This document shows, piece by piece, positions 38,104 to 46,392 of a DNA stretch of 64,000 nucleotides. The stretch's first letter is position 1; every line of letters starts with the position of its first letter. The position numbers were made by a program, and so were the translations under genes. Source of the stretch: Rhizobium sp. Leaf453 (lineage in GTDB: Bacteria; Pseudomonadota; Alphaproteobacteria; Rhizobiales; Rhizobiaceae); contig NZ_LMRG01000029.1 in NCBI RefSeq assembly GCF_001425605.1, positions 124,001-188,000 on the forward strand. Reading direction: 5' to 3'. The notes under the pieces are model-generated. The model was not told the origin of the DNA. It saw only the letters and a program-made list of their open reading frames with translations, and ran no database searches.

Positions 38104-38679
38104 TTATTCGTCTTCGCCGTCGAATTCAGCTTCCGGGTTGAAGAAGTCTTCCGGCTTCAGGGCATCTTCGTCAACGCCGTAGATGGCGTCGGCCGAGGTC
38201 AGGCTTTCGCCCTTGAGCTGGCGTTCTGCTTCATCAGCCGAACGGGCAACGTTCATCTGAACCTTGATTTCGACTTCCGAGTGCAGGTGCAGGACGACGT
38301 CGTGCAGGCCGATGGTCTTGATCGGGTTGTTCAGGTCGACCTGGTTGCGGCCGATGTTGAAGCCTTCCGCAGCCAGAACGTCAACGATATCGCGGGCAGC
38401 GACCGAACCGTAGAGCTGACCGGTTTCGCCGGCCGAACGGACGACGATGAAGGACTTGCCGTCGAGCTTTTCGGCAACCGACTGGGCTTCCGACTTGCGC
38501 TCGAGGTTACGGGCTTCGAGCGTTGCGCGCTCGGATTCGAAACGCTTCTTGTTGGCATCGTTGGCGCGCAGAGCCTTGCCGAGCGGCAGCAGGTAGTTGC
38601 GGGCAAAGCCGTCGCGAACCTTGACGGTTTCGCCCATCTGGCCGAGCTTGGCAACGCGTTCGAGAAGAATGACTTGCAT
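38104..38679 (-). CDS. rplI: 50S ribosomal protein L9
   Basis: A 191-residue L9. The N-terminal rRNA-binding domain is [20 protein letters not shown] with [17 protein letters not shown] connecting helix and the C-terminal domain follow, with the alphaproteobacterial acidic tail (EAEFDGEDE). An AAAGGAT site precedes ATG 38679. It is the last gene of the rpsF-rpsR-DUF2232-rplI operon. Confidence 0.97.
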   Translation of the reverse strand: MQVILLERVAKLGQMGETVKVRDGFARNYLLPLGKALRANDANKKRFESERATLEARNLERKSEAQSVAEKLDGKSFIVVRSAGETGQLYGSVAARDIVDVLAAEGFNIGRNQVDLNNPIKTIGLHDVVLHLHSEVEIKVQMNVARSADEAERQLKGESLTSADAIYGVDEDALKPEDFFNPEAEFDGEDE

Positions 38680-38704
38680 TGTCTTGATCCTTTCAGGTGT
38701 TAGT

Positions 38705-39682
38705 TCAGAGGTCTTTTGTTTCAGTTTCAGAGGTTTTCCCTGCCGGCGACAGCGCGATGGCACGCCGCGTGTCCATCAGACCCGACAGGAGAAAGAAGAA
38801 AGCCGGTATCGTGAAGATGAAAACCGACAGATAACCAAGCCACAGCACCGGAAGCCGCCAGGACTTGCCGCGCGTCCGGAAATGGAAGACGGCGAAACCG
38901 GCAAGCAGGAAGCCCGCGCCGAAGGTGCCGCAGATGAGCCCGCCGACCGTCGCCAGCGTGCCGCCCGTAAAGGCGAGGATGAGGCCGGCGAGAAAGGCGA
39001 ATATGGAGAACCGGTGCATGCGCAGCGTCGAGGGCATGTCCTCGCGCGGACGCAGGTTCTTTCCCGACAATTGGACAACGCGATTGGCGATGTAATAGGC
39101 CGCAAACAGGATCATTACCCACAGCGTGCCGAACATCATCGGCCAGCCGATATGAAAGGCCGACTTGATCTGTGCGATGACGTCCGGGCTGAGGTCATAT
39201 GCCGGATCTTGAGCCTTCATCGCGACCACGACCTGATCGACCACGACGCTGGCAAGACTATCGTCATAGCCGGTCACTGCGCCGATGATGAAGGCTGCGA
39301 CCGTTACCATCAGGACCAATTGGCTGAGGATATCGGACAGGGGGTACCAGGCCAGCGCATCAGCCGGACCGCCGAGTTCCGACGCCGGACGCGCCAGATT
39401 GGCGACATGGCTGAGCCAGGCGGCGGGCGCGAGCAGCAGGATGACGAGAAACAGGGCGCCGAGTGGCGAAGAGAAGATGGCAAGGCCAAGGCCGGCGACA
39501 ACAACGGCTGCGGCTGCGGCGGCATTGCCCCAGCCGAGGCCGGCAATGAGGATGGGCAGCGCTGCGGCCGCGACAAGGAAGATTGCAAGAAACGACTGCG
39601 CGTTCGCGCCGAGCAGAAGCAGGGCGACGGTCACGCCGGCGAGGGCGCCGGTCAGCAGCGATGTTGCATTCAGTATCTTCAC
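38705..39682 (-). CDS. DUF2232 membrane protein
   Basis: A 325-residue polytopic membrane protein with about eight hydrophobic segments ([58 protein letters not shown]). It belongs to the DUF2232 family regularly found between rpsR and rplI in Rhizobiales. Function is unknown; distant resemblance to ECF-transporter-like membrane proteins is possible. GTG 39682 ([12 protein letters not shown]) with AGGAC upstream is the preferred start over ATG 39790. Confidence 0.82.
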   Translation of the reverse strand: MKILNATSLLTGALAGVTVALLLLGANAQSFLAIFLVAAAALPILIAGLGWGNAAAAAAVVVAGLGLAIFSSPLGALFLVILLLAPAAWLSHVANLARPASELGGPADALAWYPLSDILSQLVLMVTVAAFIIGAVTGYDDSLASVVVDQVVVAMKAQDPAYDLSPDVIAQIKSAFHIGWPMMFGTLWVMILFAAYYIANRVVQLSGKNLRPREDMPSTLRMHRFSIFAFLAGLILAFTGGTLATVGGLICGTFGAGFLLAGFAVFHFRTRGKSWRLPVLWLGYLSVFIFTIPAFFFLLSGLMDTRRAIALSPAGKTSETETKDL

Positions 39683-39846
39683 GGTCGCTGTCCTGCTTTT
39701 CAAGCAGTTAGAGGCGTTTCCTTGTGGAAGGAACCAAGCCCCAACATGGGTTTTAGCGCAACTGCGCCGGTGTTTCCGATCCGCGCCCAACGCGAAAGGG
39801 AGAAGGTGAGGCGATGCCGGAGCATTCGCCTTACCTTGAGTCAGCT

Positions 39847-39871
39847 TCCGTTGAGTCAGAAACTCAACGGA
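39847..39871. repeat. hairpin between rpsR and the DUF2232 gene
   Basis: TCCGTTGAGT-CAGAA-ACTCAACGGA, a perfect 10-bp stem with a five-base loop, lies about 60 bases past the rpsR stop on the minus strand. No U-tract follows, so it may be a processing or stabilising structure that tunes the ratio of ribosomal to DUF2232 mRNA. Confidence 0.6.
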
Positions 39872-39932
39872 GAGTCATGTGTTTCATATTGCATATGCCT
39901 TTCCCTGGAGCGTGCTCCAAGGGGACATGCAA

Positions 39933-40181
39933 TTAAGCCATGACGTAGGGCAGGAGGCCGAGGAAGCGGGCGCGCTTGATGGCCTGGGCCAGTTCGCGCT
40001 GCTTCTTCTGGGAAACTGCCGTGATACGCGAAGGAACGATCTTGCCGCGCTCGGAAATGTAGCGCTGCAGCAGACGGATGTCCTTGTAGTCGATCTTCGG
40101 AGCGTTGGCACCGGAGAAGGGGCAGGTCTTGCGACGACGGTGGAACGGGCGGCGTGCCGGAGCGGACAGTGTATCAGCCAT
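39933..40181 (-). CDS. rpsR: 30S ribosomal protein S18
   Basis: An 82-residue S18 ([60 protein letters not shown]). The conserved C-terminal [11 protein letters not shown] is present. It binds the platform of the 30S subunit as a heterodimer with S6, whose gene is 12 bases upstream. Confidence 0.98.
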   Translation of the reverse strand: MADTLSAPARRPFHRRRKTCPFSGANAPKIDYKDIRLLQRYISERGKIVPSRITAVSQKKQRELAQAIKRARFLGLLPYVMA

Positions 40182-40193
40182 GGTCTTTTCTCC

Positions 40194-40637
40194 TTATGCC
40201 CGGTCTTCGCGCGGACGGCGCGGACGGTCTTCACGGTCGCCACGCGGCGGGCGGTCGCCGAATTCGCGGCGCGGGCCACGATCGTCGCCATCGCGGCGCG
40301 GACGGTCGTCGCGGTCGCGCTTCTGCATCATGGCGGACGGGCCGTCTTCATGCTTCTCGACAGCGATGGTCATGTAACGAAGGATGTCTTCGTTGATGCG
40401 CATCTGACGCTCGACTTCGTGAACGGCCGGTGCCGGAGCATCGATGTCCATCAGAACGTAGTGAGCCTTGCGGTTCTTGTTGATGCGGTACGTCAGGGAC
40501 TTGAGGCCCCAGTTTTCGACGCGCCCGACCTTACCGCCGTTAGCTTCCAGTACACCCTTGTACTGTTCGACGAGAGCGTCGACCTGCTGAGCGGAAATAT
40601 CCTGCCGGGCAAGGAATACATGTTCATAAAGAGCCAT
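40194..40637 (-). CDS. rpsF: 30S ribosomal protein S6
   Basis: A 147-residue S6 ([60 protein letters not shown]). The extended C-terminus is an Arg/Asp-rich tail ([20 protein letters not shown]), as in other alphaproteobacterial S6 proteins. It is the first gene of the rpsF operon, preceded by a long structured leader. Confidence 0.98.
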   Translation of the reverse strand: MALYEHVFLARQDISAQQVDALVEQYKGVLEANGGKVGRVENWGLKSLTYRINKNRKAHYVLMDIDAPAPAVHEVERQMRINEDILRYMTIAVEKHEDGPSAMMQKRDRDDRPRRDGDDRGPRREFGDRPPRGDREDRPRRPREDRA

Positions 40638-40850
40638 GAGGCTTTGCCTTTCTTGCGTTAATCGTCACCCGGAAATCGGCGGCTAAGCCTCAACGACTGT
40701 TCAAGTGGCTGCGAGCAGCCGGCAAGAAAGTGTTGTTTCGAGACGGTCGAGAGCGGAGACACGGGAGGCTGGACCCCTCTAGGTCCGGACAGGTCTCTTA
40801 AGGGAAACCGGCCCTCCGTTCAGCCACCAGCCAGAAGACCGGGTGTTGCG
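40638..40850 (-). promoter_or_regulatory. structured rpsF 5' leader (possible S6:S18 autoregulatory element)
   Basis: The roughly 200 bases upstream of rpsF hold several nested helices: GGCTG-CGAG-CAGCC (40707-40720), an outer GGCTG/CAGCC pairing (40767-40771 with 40821-40825) enclosing GGACC/GGTCC (40771-40786, sharing one base) and CCGG/CCGG (40785-40811). Bacterial rpsF leaders are often bound by the S6:S18 dimer for feedback control, and this one is a candidate. I could not match the published consensus by eye. Confidence 0.4.
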
Positions 40851-41026
40851 AACAGCGCGCTTATACGCATTTTCGGCCAGGAAGCAAGGGGCGGCGGGAA
40901 ATTTTGGTAAGGTCCCATCCTGTGCGGGTCATCTCATTGACAGGTCGATGATCTCCCTTTCCCGGTTCAGGCAACATGTGTGGCCACGCGCGAAAAATCG
41001 CCGTGGTTTTCAAAGAGCAGTTCGGC
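40851..41026. other. intergenic region right of the rpsF leader
   Basis: No protein gene is credible here. The region presumably holds the rpsF promoter on the minus strand and, at 40984-41010, a plus-strand intrinsic terminator with no annotated gene in front of it. Confidence 0.4.
40984..41010 (+). terminator. orphan intrinsic terminator (plus strand)
   Basis: Stem CCACG-c-GCGA / TCGC-CGTGG with an AAAA loop, followed directly by TTTTC. No plus-strand gene ends within several kilobases upstream, so it may end a small RNA antisense to the rpsF leader. Confidence 0.55.
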
Positions 41027-41581
41027 CGGGACACATCGAGTGCCTCAGGTAATAGTAGTAGGTGACACGCGATGTGCCCCGTTTCGATGTCTTTTGCCGC
41101 GCTTCTCAGGTTCTTCTCCGCCTCTCGTTTGACGGAGAGGCCTCCAATGCCCCGGCCCGCTGCTTATCCGCAGGGCCTTTCAATCTGGCGGGGTTCAGCC
41201 CTGGACCCTTGGACGGCAGAACCGTCCGGCGGCGTGAGCCGCCCGCGGCGTGGCTACCCGGCACGCCCGGTTCATTCGCGAACCGGAGGAGAACCGCCTT
41301 TCACGCGGCCCCGGAAACCTGACGCGCGTTCCGCCAGACCACCCGGGCACCGGCCCCGCCTCGCCGGCAACGCAAACCGGTGTATCCGTGACGGGACGAG
41401 TGGATTGTGGCACGGGTGATGGGGGCGGGGATGAACGGGGAAGAATTTTGGCCGGGAACGGTAGAGGTGGGCCTTGGATTTCATCGAGCTTGTTGTCGGC
41501 CGAACTGCCCGCGCGTCTGCAGATCTGCCACCGAAGTCGTACAGCCTGCGCATTAGCAGGCCCCGCCTCGCGGAGGCTTTT
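41027..41581 (+). ncRNA. candidate large structured non-coding RNA
   Basis: This stretch has no protein-like frame but dense helices. They include a 12-bp stem at 41027-41038/41070-41081 with one mismatch, GCCTCTC/GAGAGGC (41120-41141), GGCCC..TGC/GCA..GGGCC (41154-41177) and GGGTTCA/TGGACCC (41191-41208). Four back-to-back hairpins follow at 41211-41227, 41228-41243, 41247-41267 and 41267-41286. GGCG/CGCC (41187-41190 with 41295-41298) can close them into a multibranch loop. GCCTC-GCG-GAGGC-TTTT at 41565-41581 is a plus-strand terminator. I searched by eye for RNase P, tmRNA and SRP hallmarks and found none. Strand and boundaries are inferred. Confidence 0.45.
41565..41581 (+). terminator. 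intrinsic terminator at the end of the candidate ncRNA
   Basis: GCCTC-GCG-GAGGC followed by TTTT. It is directly preceded by another hairpin (GCCTGC/GCAGGC, about 41544-41561). The RTX gene starts about 300 bases further on. Confidence 0.6.
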
Positions 41582-41885
41582 CATCCGTTGAATTTACCTG
41601 CGGCCAATAAAGCCGTGATCGCGTGCCAATGTCCCCGTCGCGGCATTCACAGTTTCACAACGCAGGCGGCGGCGATGGGAAATACCTTGGCAGTGTGCGT
41701 CGCAGTCATGACAGTGAAACCGTGAGTTAATCTTGTTGACTTGAGATTGCATGTCTTTATTTTTGCACGCGGATACGGGTCTTGCTGCAAGAAAGAGCAA
41801 GAAAATTTGTGAATTGCTTGGTGCTCATTTCCTAAGCGCCGATTTCATTTTTTCGAAAATATAATGGAAGCCAGGAGGTTGGGCT

Positions 41886-44024
41886 GTGGCAGGGATATCG
41901 ATTTGGAAAAATCAGACCATTATTCCATCGGGAGCGACGGTCGCGTCTTTTAGAGATGGAAAGCTTTTCATCCTCGGCGAGGATAGCGATAGCGTAATAC
42001 ATGGATCTATCTTTGACGTTCGTGTGACGCAAACGCAGGCCGTCGATGTGAGTGGGCTGATCTACGATAACTTCTCGTGGCAGAATCCGATCGCTCGAAA
42101 ATCCTACAATGGCAGCGTGGGAGTGGCCTATTCACTCGATTTCGAGCCCGGTGATCGTGATATCTATTTCCGCTACTGGGGGTCCGATGGTTACGGCAAC
42201 GGCAGCAGCATCGAGTTCGTATTCTCAAGTGCAGACGAAGCCCTCAGCGACCTGCTGCTGGATGGCGGCATCTGGGGCAATTCAGCCGATGTTATCGTCG
42301 CATATAGTCTGACGGTCGGCGATGACCCATCCCAGGCCTGGCTTTCGCTCGCGGACTTTTCCGGCGAGACGGACTGGAAATTCAGGGTAGACAGTTCCGC
42401 AACCGAAACTGCGAGCAGCGTTAAAATCGCCTTCGTGGGGTCGGGAGATATCGCCGTTGTCTGGCAGGCGTTCGATCCCGGCACTCTCGTCCGGACAATC
42501 AAGTTTACTATCGTGGATGAAGACGGGACGGCTGTCTCTGCCGAACGTATCATCGGCAATACCGGTAATCCGGCATTTCCGACCATTACTGCGCTTGCCA
42601 ATGGCAATGCGGTGATAGCATGGCAGGACGTTTCGGCGCAGAAGATGTATTATCAGGTGGTCGGCGCTGACGGTAACGATGTGACCGTCCTGCGGTCTGT
42701 CGATGATGCCTTCGGCATCGTGCCGAAACTCGTCGCAACGCCGGATGGCGGCTTTGTCCTGGCATGGTCGAGTTACGCAGGAACGGAAGGCGATGGCTCG
42801 CCGGACGGCGATGTGGTCATCCAGATGTTCGATGCATCCGGTAGTTTCGTCTCCGACTTCGAGATCGACAGGCCCGGCGACCAGAGCCTGTCGGATTTGA
42901 CCGTAACCGAAGATGGCCGCATCGTCGTCGTCTACAATACGGAAACCGGCGACTCGACGGACACATTCCAGGATGCCTTCATGATCCTTGACCCGCGTGG
43001 GCGGGCGATTACCGGCGACGAAGGCAACAATGTCATCGTCGGCGGCCTGGGGGCGAGTGTCATCAGCGGCCTCGAAGGCGACGACCAGCTATACGGGATG
43101 AATTCGGCCGACACCCTGATTGGCGGCGACGGTAATGATCGGCTCGACGGCGGCACCGGCAATGACGTCATGGTCGGCGGGAATGGAGACGATACCTATT
43201 ACGTCGATGGCTCCACGGAATTCGTGGTCGAGGTTGCCAATGGCGGCGCCGACCGCGTGTTCGCCTCGGTGAGCTTCGGGCTGGCGGGAACGCATGTCGA
43301 GAACCTGACGCTGACGGGAACCTCGAACATCAATGCCACCGGTAACAGCCTTGCCAATATCATCAACGGCAATGCCGGCAACAATATCATCGATGGCGGA
43401 ACCGGCATCGACGTGATGTCCGGTGGAAAGGGCAATGACGTCTACATCATCGACCGGACCGGTGACACGGTGACCGAGACGACCGGTAATGGCACAGATC
43501 GGATCGAATCCTCGGTCAATTATTCGCTGGCGGGGATCCATGTCGAAAACCTAACCCTGACGGGAGCCCTGAATATCCAGGGTACCGGCAACAGCCTCGA
43601 TAACGCCGTCGTGGGTAACGCTGCGAACAACGTGCTCGATGGTGCCGGGGGCAATGACAAACTGAAAGGGGCAGCGGGCGCCGACACGCTGACGGGAGGC
43701 ACAGGAACCGACCAGTTCATCTTCACCAGCCTGTCCGAGTCGACCGTCGCCTCAAGCGGCCGTGACCTGATCCTCGATTTCGCACGCACCCAGGGCGATC
43801 GCGTCAATCTCAGCGTCATAGACGCCAACACGGCGCTGGCGGGCGATCAGGCGTTCACATTCGTCGGCGCGGCGTCATTCAGCAACAAGGCGGGCGAACT
43901 GCGTTACGCCGTCAGTGGTGGCGACACGTTTATCGAGGGCGATGTCGATGGCAACGGGACAGCGGATTTTTCGATCGTTCTCGACCGTAGCCTCGCCATG
44001 GTAGGGGCGGACTTCGTCCTCTGA
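41886..44024 (+). CDS. large RTX-type calcium-binding protein, probable type I secretion substrate
   Basis: A 712-residue protein with no signal peptide. Residues 1-370 are beta-rich with recurring A.P.GN.VIAWQD, TPDGGFVLAWSSY and TEDGRIVVVYN units, resembling beta-propeller-like blades. From about residue 376 come RTX nonapeptides (GGDGNDRLDGGTGNDVMVGG). Between them are two longer internal repeats, each reading SLAG.HVENLTLTG then GTGNSL.N. The C-terminal 90 residues are acidic and hydrophobic (FSIVLDRSLAMVGADFVL), as in type I substrates. The start is GTG 41886 with a perfect AGGAGG seven bases upstream. It is likely a secreted surface or matrix protein. No exporter is adjacent. Confidence 0.88.
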   Translation: MAGISIWKNQTIIPSGATVASFRDGKLFILGEDSDSVIHGSIFDVRVTQTQAVDVSGLIYDNFSWQNPIARKSYNGSVGVAYSLDFEPGDRDIYFRYWGSDGYGNGSSIEFVFSSADEALSDLLLDGGIWGNSADVIVAYSLTVGDDPSQAWLSLADFSGETDWKFRVDSSATETASSVKIAFVGSGDIAVVWQAFDPGTLVRTIKFTIVDEDGTAVSAERIIGNTGNPAFPTITALANGNAVIAWQDVSAQKMYYQVVGADGNDVTVLRSVDDAFGIVPKLVATPDGGFVLAWSSYAGTEGDGSPDGDVVIQMFDASGSFVSDFEIDRPGDQSLSDLTVTEDGRIVVVYNTETGDSTDTFQDAFMILDPRGRAITGDEGNNVIVGGLGASVISGLEGDDQLYGMNSADTLIGGDGNDRLDGGTGNDVMVGGNGDDTYYVDGSTEFVVEVANGGADRVFASVSFGLAGTHVENLTLTGTSNINATGNSLANIINGNAGNNIIDGGTGIDVMSGGKGNDVYIIDRTGDTVTETTGNGTDRIESSVNYSLAGIHVENLTLTGALNIQGTGNSLDNAVVGNAANNVLDGAGGNDKLKGAAGADTLTGGTGTDQFIFTSLSESTVASSGRDLILDFARTQGDRVNLSVIDANTALAGDQAFTFVGAASFSNKAGELRYAVSGGDTFIEGDVDGNGTADFSIVLDRSLAMVGADFVL

Positions 44025-44103
44025 GCGCTTGCCCGGTCGCGGGGCGGCGGAGGTTGTTCGCCGCCGGACTTAATCGCGTCCGGCACGACTGATCATCCGG
44101 CCA

Positions 44104-46101
44104 TCACGCCGGCCGGGCAAGACGGTTCGGTCGCATGTCGCTGGCCGAGGTGGCGCGAAATGTGTCCGCCGGGGCAGGGCGGCCGACATGGAAGCCTTGA
44201 ACCTGATCGATGCGGAATTCCCGCATCAACTTCAGCTGGTCCTCCGTCTCGACACCCTCGACCAGGATCTTGTGGCCGCGGTTGCGGACGAGGCCGATGA
44301 TATCCTGCAGCATGGCCTTGCCGCGCGGGCTGCTGGTGTCATGCAGGAAGGAACGGTCGATCTTGACCGTGTCGAAGTCGATCAGGCGCAGCCAGGAAAG
44401 GCCGGCAAAGCCCGTGCCGAAATCATCGAGCCAGATCCGGATGCCGAGCGTCTTCAGATCGCTGATGCAGCGCAGGATGTCCGAGTGCATCTCCATTTCC
44501 AGGCCTTCGGTGATTTCGAAGGCAAGCCGGTTTCCGGCAACCTGCGTTTCGCCGAGGATGGCGGCGACGGATGCGGCAAAGCCCGGTGTCCTCAACTGGA
44601 TCGGCGAAACGTTGACGCTGACGACCTTGACCTGGTTGTCCGCGAGCAATTCGCGGCATGCGGTCCGGATTGCCCATCGGCCGAGTTCGAGGATCGCGCC
44701 GGTGCGCTCGGCAATCGGAATGAACAGGCCGGGGGTGACCGGCGTGCCGTCAAGCATGCGCAGACGCATCAGCGCCTCGAAGGCTTCCAGCTTGCCGGTC
44801 GCGGCGTTCTGGATCGGCTGATAGACGAGCGAGACGAGGTTTTGCGCGATCGCGATCTTCAGGATCGCGGCGATGTTTTCGCTCTCATCGCTCGTCTGCG
44901 GATCGTTCGGATCGAACAGCTTGGCACAGTTGCGGCCGCTTGCCTTGGCGCTGTAAAGCGCCCGGTCTGCGTCGTTGATGATCTTCTCGAGCTTCGAGCC
45001 GGCATTGCTGCGGGTATAGGCAGCGCCGACGCTGACGGTGACGATCGAGACGCCATCGCGGCGCTGTTCGTGGATCAACTCCATCTCGTAGACCGTTCGG
45101 CAGATCAGGTTGGCAAGTGCCGCTACCTGTTCCTGCGAGTCCAGTTGGGCAATGACGATAAACTCTTCGCCGCCGAAACGGCCGATCGTGCCGTTGTAGG
45201 GCTGGATCGCCTTCTTCAGGGCATTCGAGACGAGAACAAGGCAGCGATCGCCTTCCTGATGGCCATAGCAGTCGTTGTAACGCTTGAAGAAATCGACGTC
45301 GATCAGGATGGCGGCAAAGTTGCTGCCGGATTTTTGCCAGTCGTTCCAGTAATCGCGCAGCCGCTGATCGACGGCGCGACGATTGTCGAGGCCGGTCAGT
45401 GGATCGGTATTGGACAAGCGCAGAAGCGCGTCACCGCGATCGGAGGCTTCTTTCTGTTGGTAGCGGGCTTCGAGCGCATTGAGGAAGACGTTGTAGCGCT
45501 CGCGGTTGAGCTTCCAGTTGATATAGGAACTGAACAGCAGGCAGGAGATGCAGAAGGCGCCGAAGGTCATCTTGTAGTAGAGGGCTTCCGGCGGGAAGGT
45601 TTGCAGGGCCGCCAGGAACATCACCGCGATGATTCCGGATCCGATCAGCGACAGGCGGAACCGGAAGCTGAAGAAGAGGTTGACGCTGAGCATGAAGATC
45701 GCGCCGAAGACCATGTAATAGGACATGGTGAGCGTGTCCGTCGTCATCAGCGCCGTCGGCAGCCAGCCGCCATAGGCGCAGACGAGTGCGAGCGTGCATA
45801 CCCGGTCGATCGCGTCGGCGCTGGCACCGCGGTAGATCTGCACTTCCATCAGCAGCAGCATGATCGCGGAAATGATGAAGCGGGCGGCGATGGTGTAGGC
45901 AGAAACATCCCCGATCAGCAGAATGTCCGTGAGCGAGAACAAGAGATAGATCGTGACCGAAATCCACAACCCGCGGCGGGTGTCCTGCCGGCGCGCAGCT
46001 TCGCCTTCCGCAGCGTAGAGCCTGCGCAGCTCCTCGGAGGAGAGCTTTTGCGGCTCGCTGTGAAGATCGATCTCAACGACGTCAGCCAATGTGTGCTTCA
46101 T
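44104..46101 (-). CDS. GGDEF-EAL protein (c-di-GMP synthase/phosphodiesterase) with membrane sensor
   Basis: A 665-residue protein. Residues 1-210 contain about six membrane segments (LWISVTIYLLFSLTDILLIG, FIISAIMLLLMEVQIYRGAS). The GGDEF domain has an intact active site RFGGEEFIVIAQ near residue 309 and SNTDPLTGLDNRRA. The EAL domain keeps the catalytic set: FEALMRL, SVNVSPIQL, FEITEGLEM, WLDDFGTGFAGLSWL, KIDRSFLHD, EGVETEDQ and VQGFHVGRP. Both synthesis and hydrolysis of c-di-GMP are therefore possible. The gene diverges from a methyltransferase gene (291-base gap) and converges with the RTX gene, so it may govern surface attachment or motility. Confidence 0.93.
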   Translation of the reverse strand: MKHTLADVVEIDLHSEPQKLSSEELRRLYAAEGEAARRQDTRRGLWISVTIYLLFSLTDILLIGDVSAYTIAARFIISAIMLLLMEVQIYRGASADAIDRVCTLALVCAYGGWLPTALMTTDTLTMSYYMVFGAIFMLSVNLFFSFRFRLSLIGSGIIAVMFLAALQTFPPEALYYKMTFGAFCISCLLFSSYINWKLNRERYNVFLNALEARYQQKEASDRGDALLRLSNTDPLTGLDNRRAVDQRLRDYWNDWQKSGSNFAAILIDVDFFKRYNDCYGHQEGDRCLVLVSNALKKAIQPYNGTIGRFGGEEFIVIAQLDSQEQVAALANLICRTVYEMELIHEQRRDGVSIVTVSVGAAYTRSNAGSKLEKIINDADRALYSAKASGRNCAKLFDPNDPQTSDESENIAAILKIAIAQNLVSLVYQPIQNAATGKLEAFEALMRLRMLDGTPVTPGLFIPIAERTGAILELGRWAIRTACRELLADNQVKVVSVNVSPIQLRTPGFAASVAAILGETQVAGNRLAFEITEGLEMEMHSDILRCISDLKTLGIRIWLDDFGTGFAGLSWLRLIDFDTVKIDRSFLHDTSSPRGKAMLQDIIGLVRNRGHKILVEGVETEDQLKLMREFRIDQVQGFHVGRPAPADTFRATSASDMRPNRLARPA

Positions 46102-46392
46102 GCACTGTATCCGTTACTTGCCCGGTCTTTCGAGCCTGAGTTCTTTCCGGTTCGGCGTTGCCCATGCACAGACGCGCTTTCTGATCGGGGCTGCCTATCA
46201 GGAAAGCGCAGTGTTCTGGAGCAGATTAAGGGAACTGCATTAAGTTTGTCTGAATTCGGGGCTATCAGCGTTTACCCCCTGTCCCATATAAACCGATGGT
46301 TTCAGGCGTGATTAACCATGTCGCGCGATAGTCGCGATTCCGTGCTAGAGATAATTACAATTTTAAGCATACTGTTAAGTGCGTTTTAACGG
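46102..46392. other. divergent intergenic region GGDEF-EAL/methyltransferase
   Basis: A 291-base AT-richer gap. It contains CGCGA-TAG-TCGCG (near 46323-46336) and TTAAG/TTAA repeats close to the methyltransferase start. No clear -35/-10 pair was found. Confidence 0.4.

Noticed and set aside
41027-41581. RNase P RNA, two-piece tmRNA or SRP RNA
   Set aside because: I looked for GAGGAAAGTCC/ACAGA-type P RNA cores, an ANDN-like tag with CCA acceptor, and the SRP tetraloop region on both strands and found none. A covariance search is still needed.
41072-41584. Overlapping 113-129 codon frames on both strands of the 41 kb gap
   Set aside because: They are Arg/Pro/Gly-rich with no domain, no ribosome-binding site and mutual overlap. 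The stem-loop density favours a structured RNA.
40638-41885. tRNA genes in the rpsF upstream gap
   Set aside because: No T-arm with GTTCGANTC in a cloverleaf context was found. The CCGGTTC/GAACCGG hairpin has the wrong loop.
44188-46311. 707-codon open frame antisense to the GGDEF-EAL gene
   Set aside because: The minus-strand protein has complete GGDEF and EAL catalytic motifs. The antisense frame has none.
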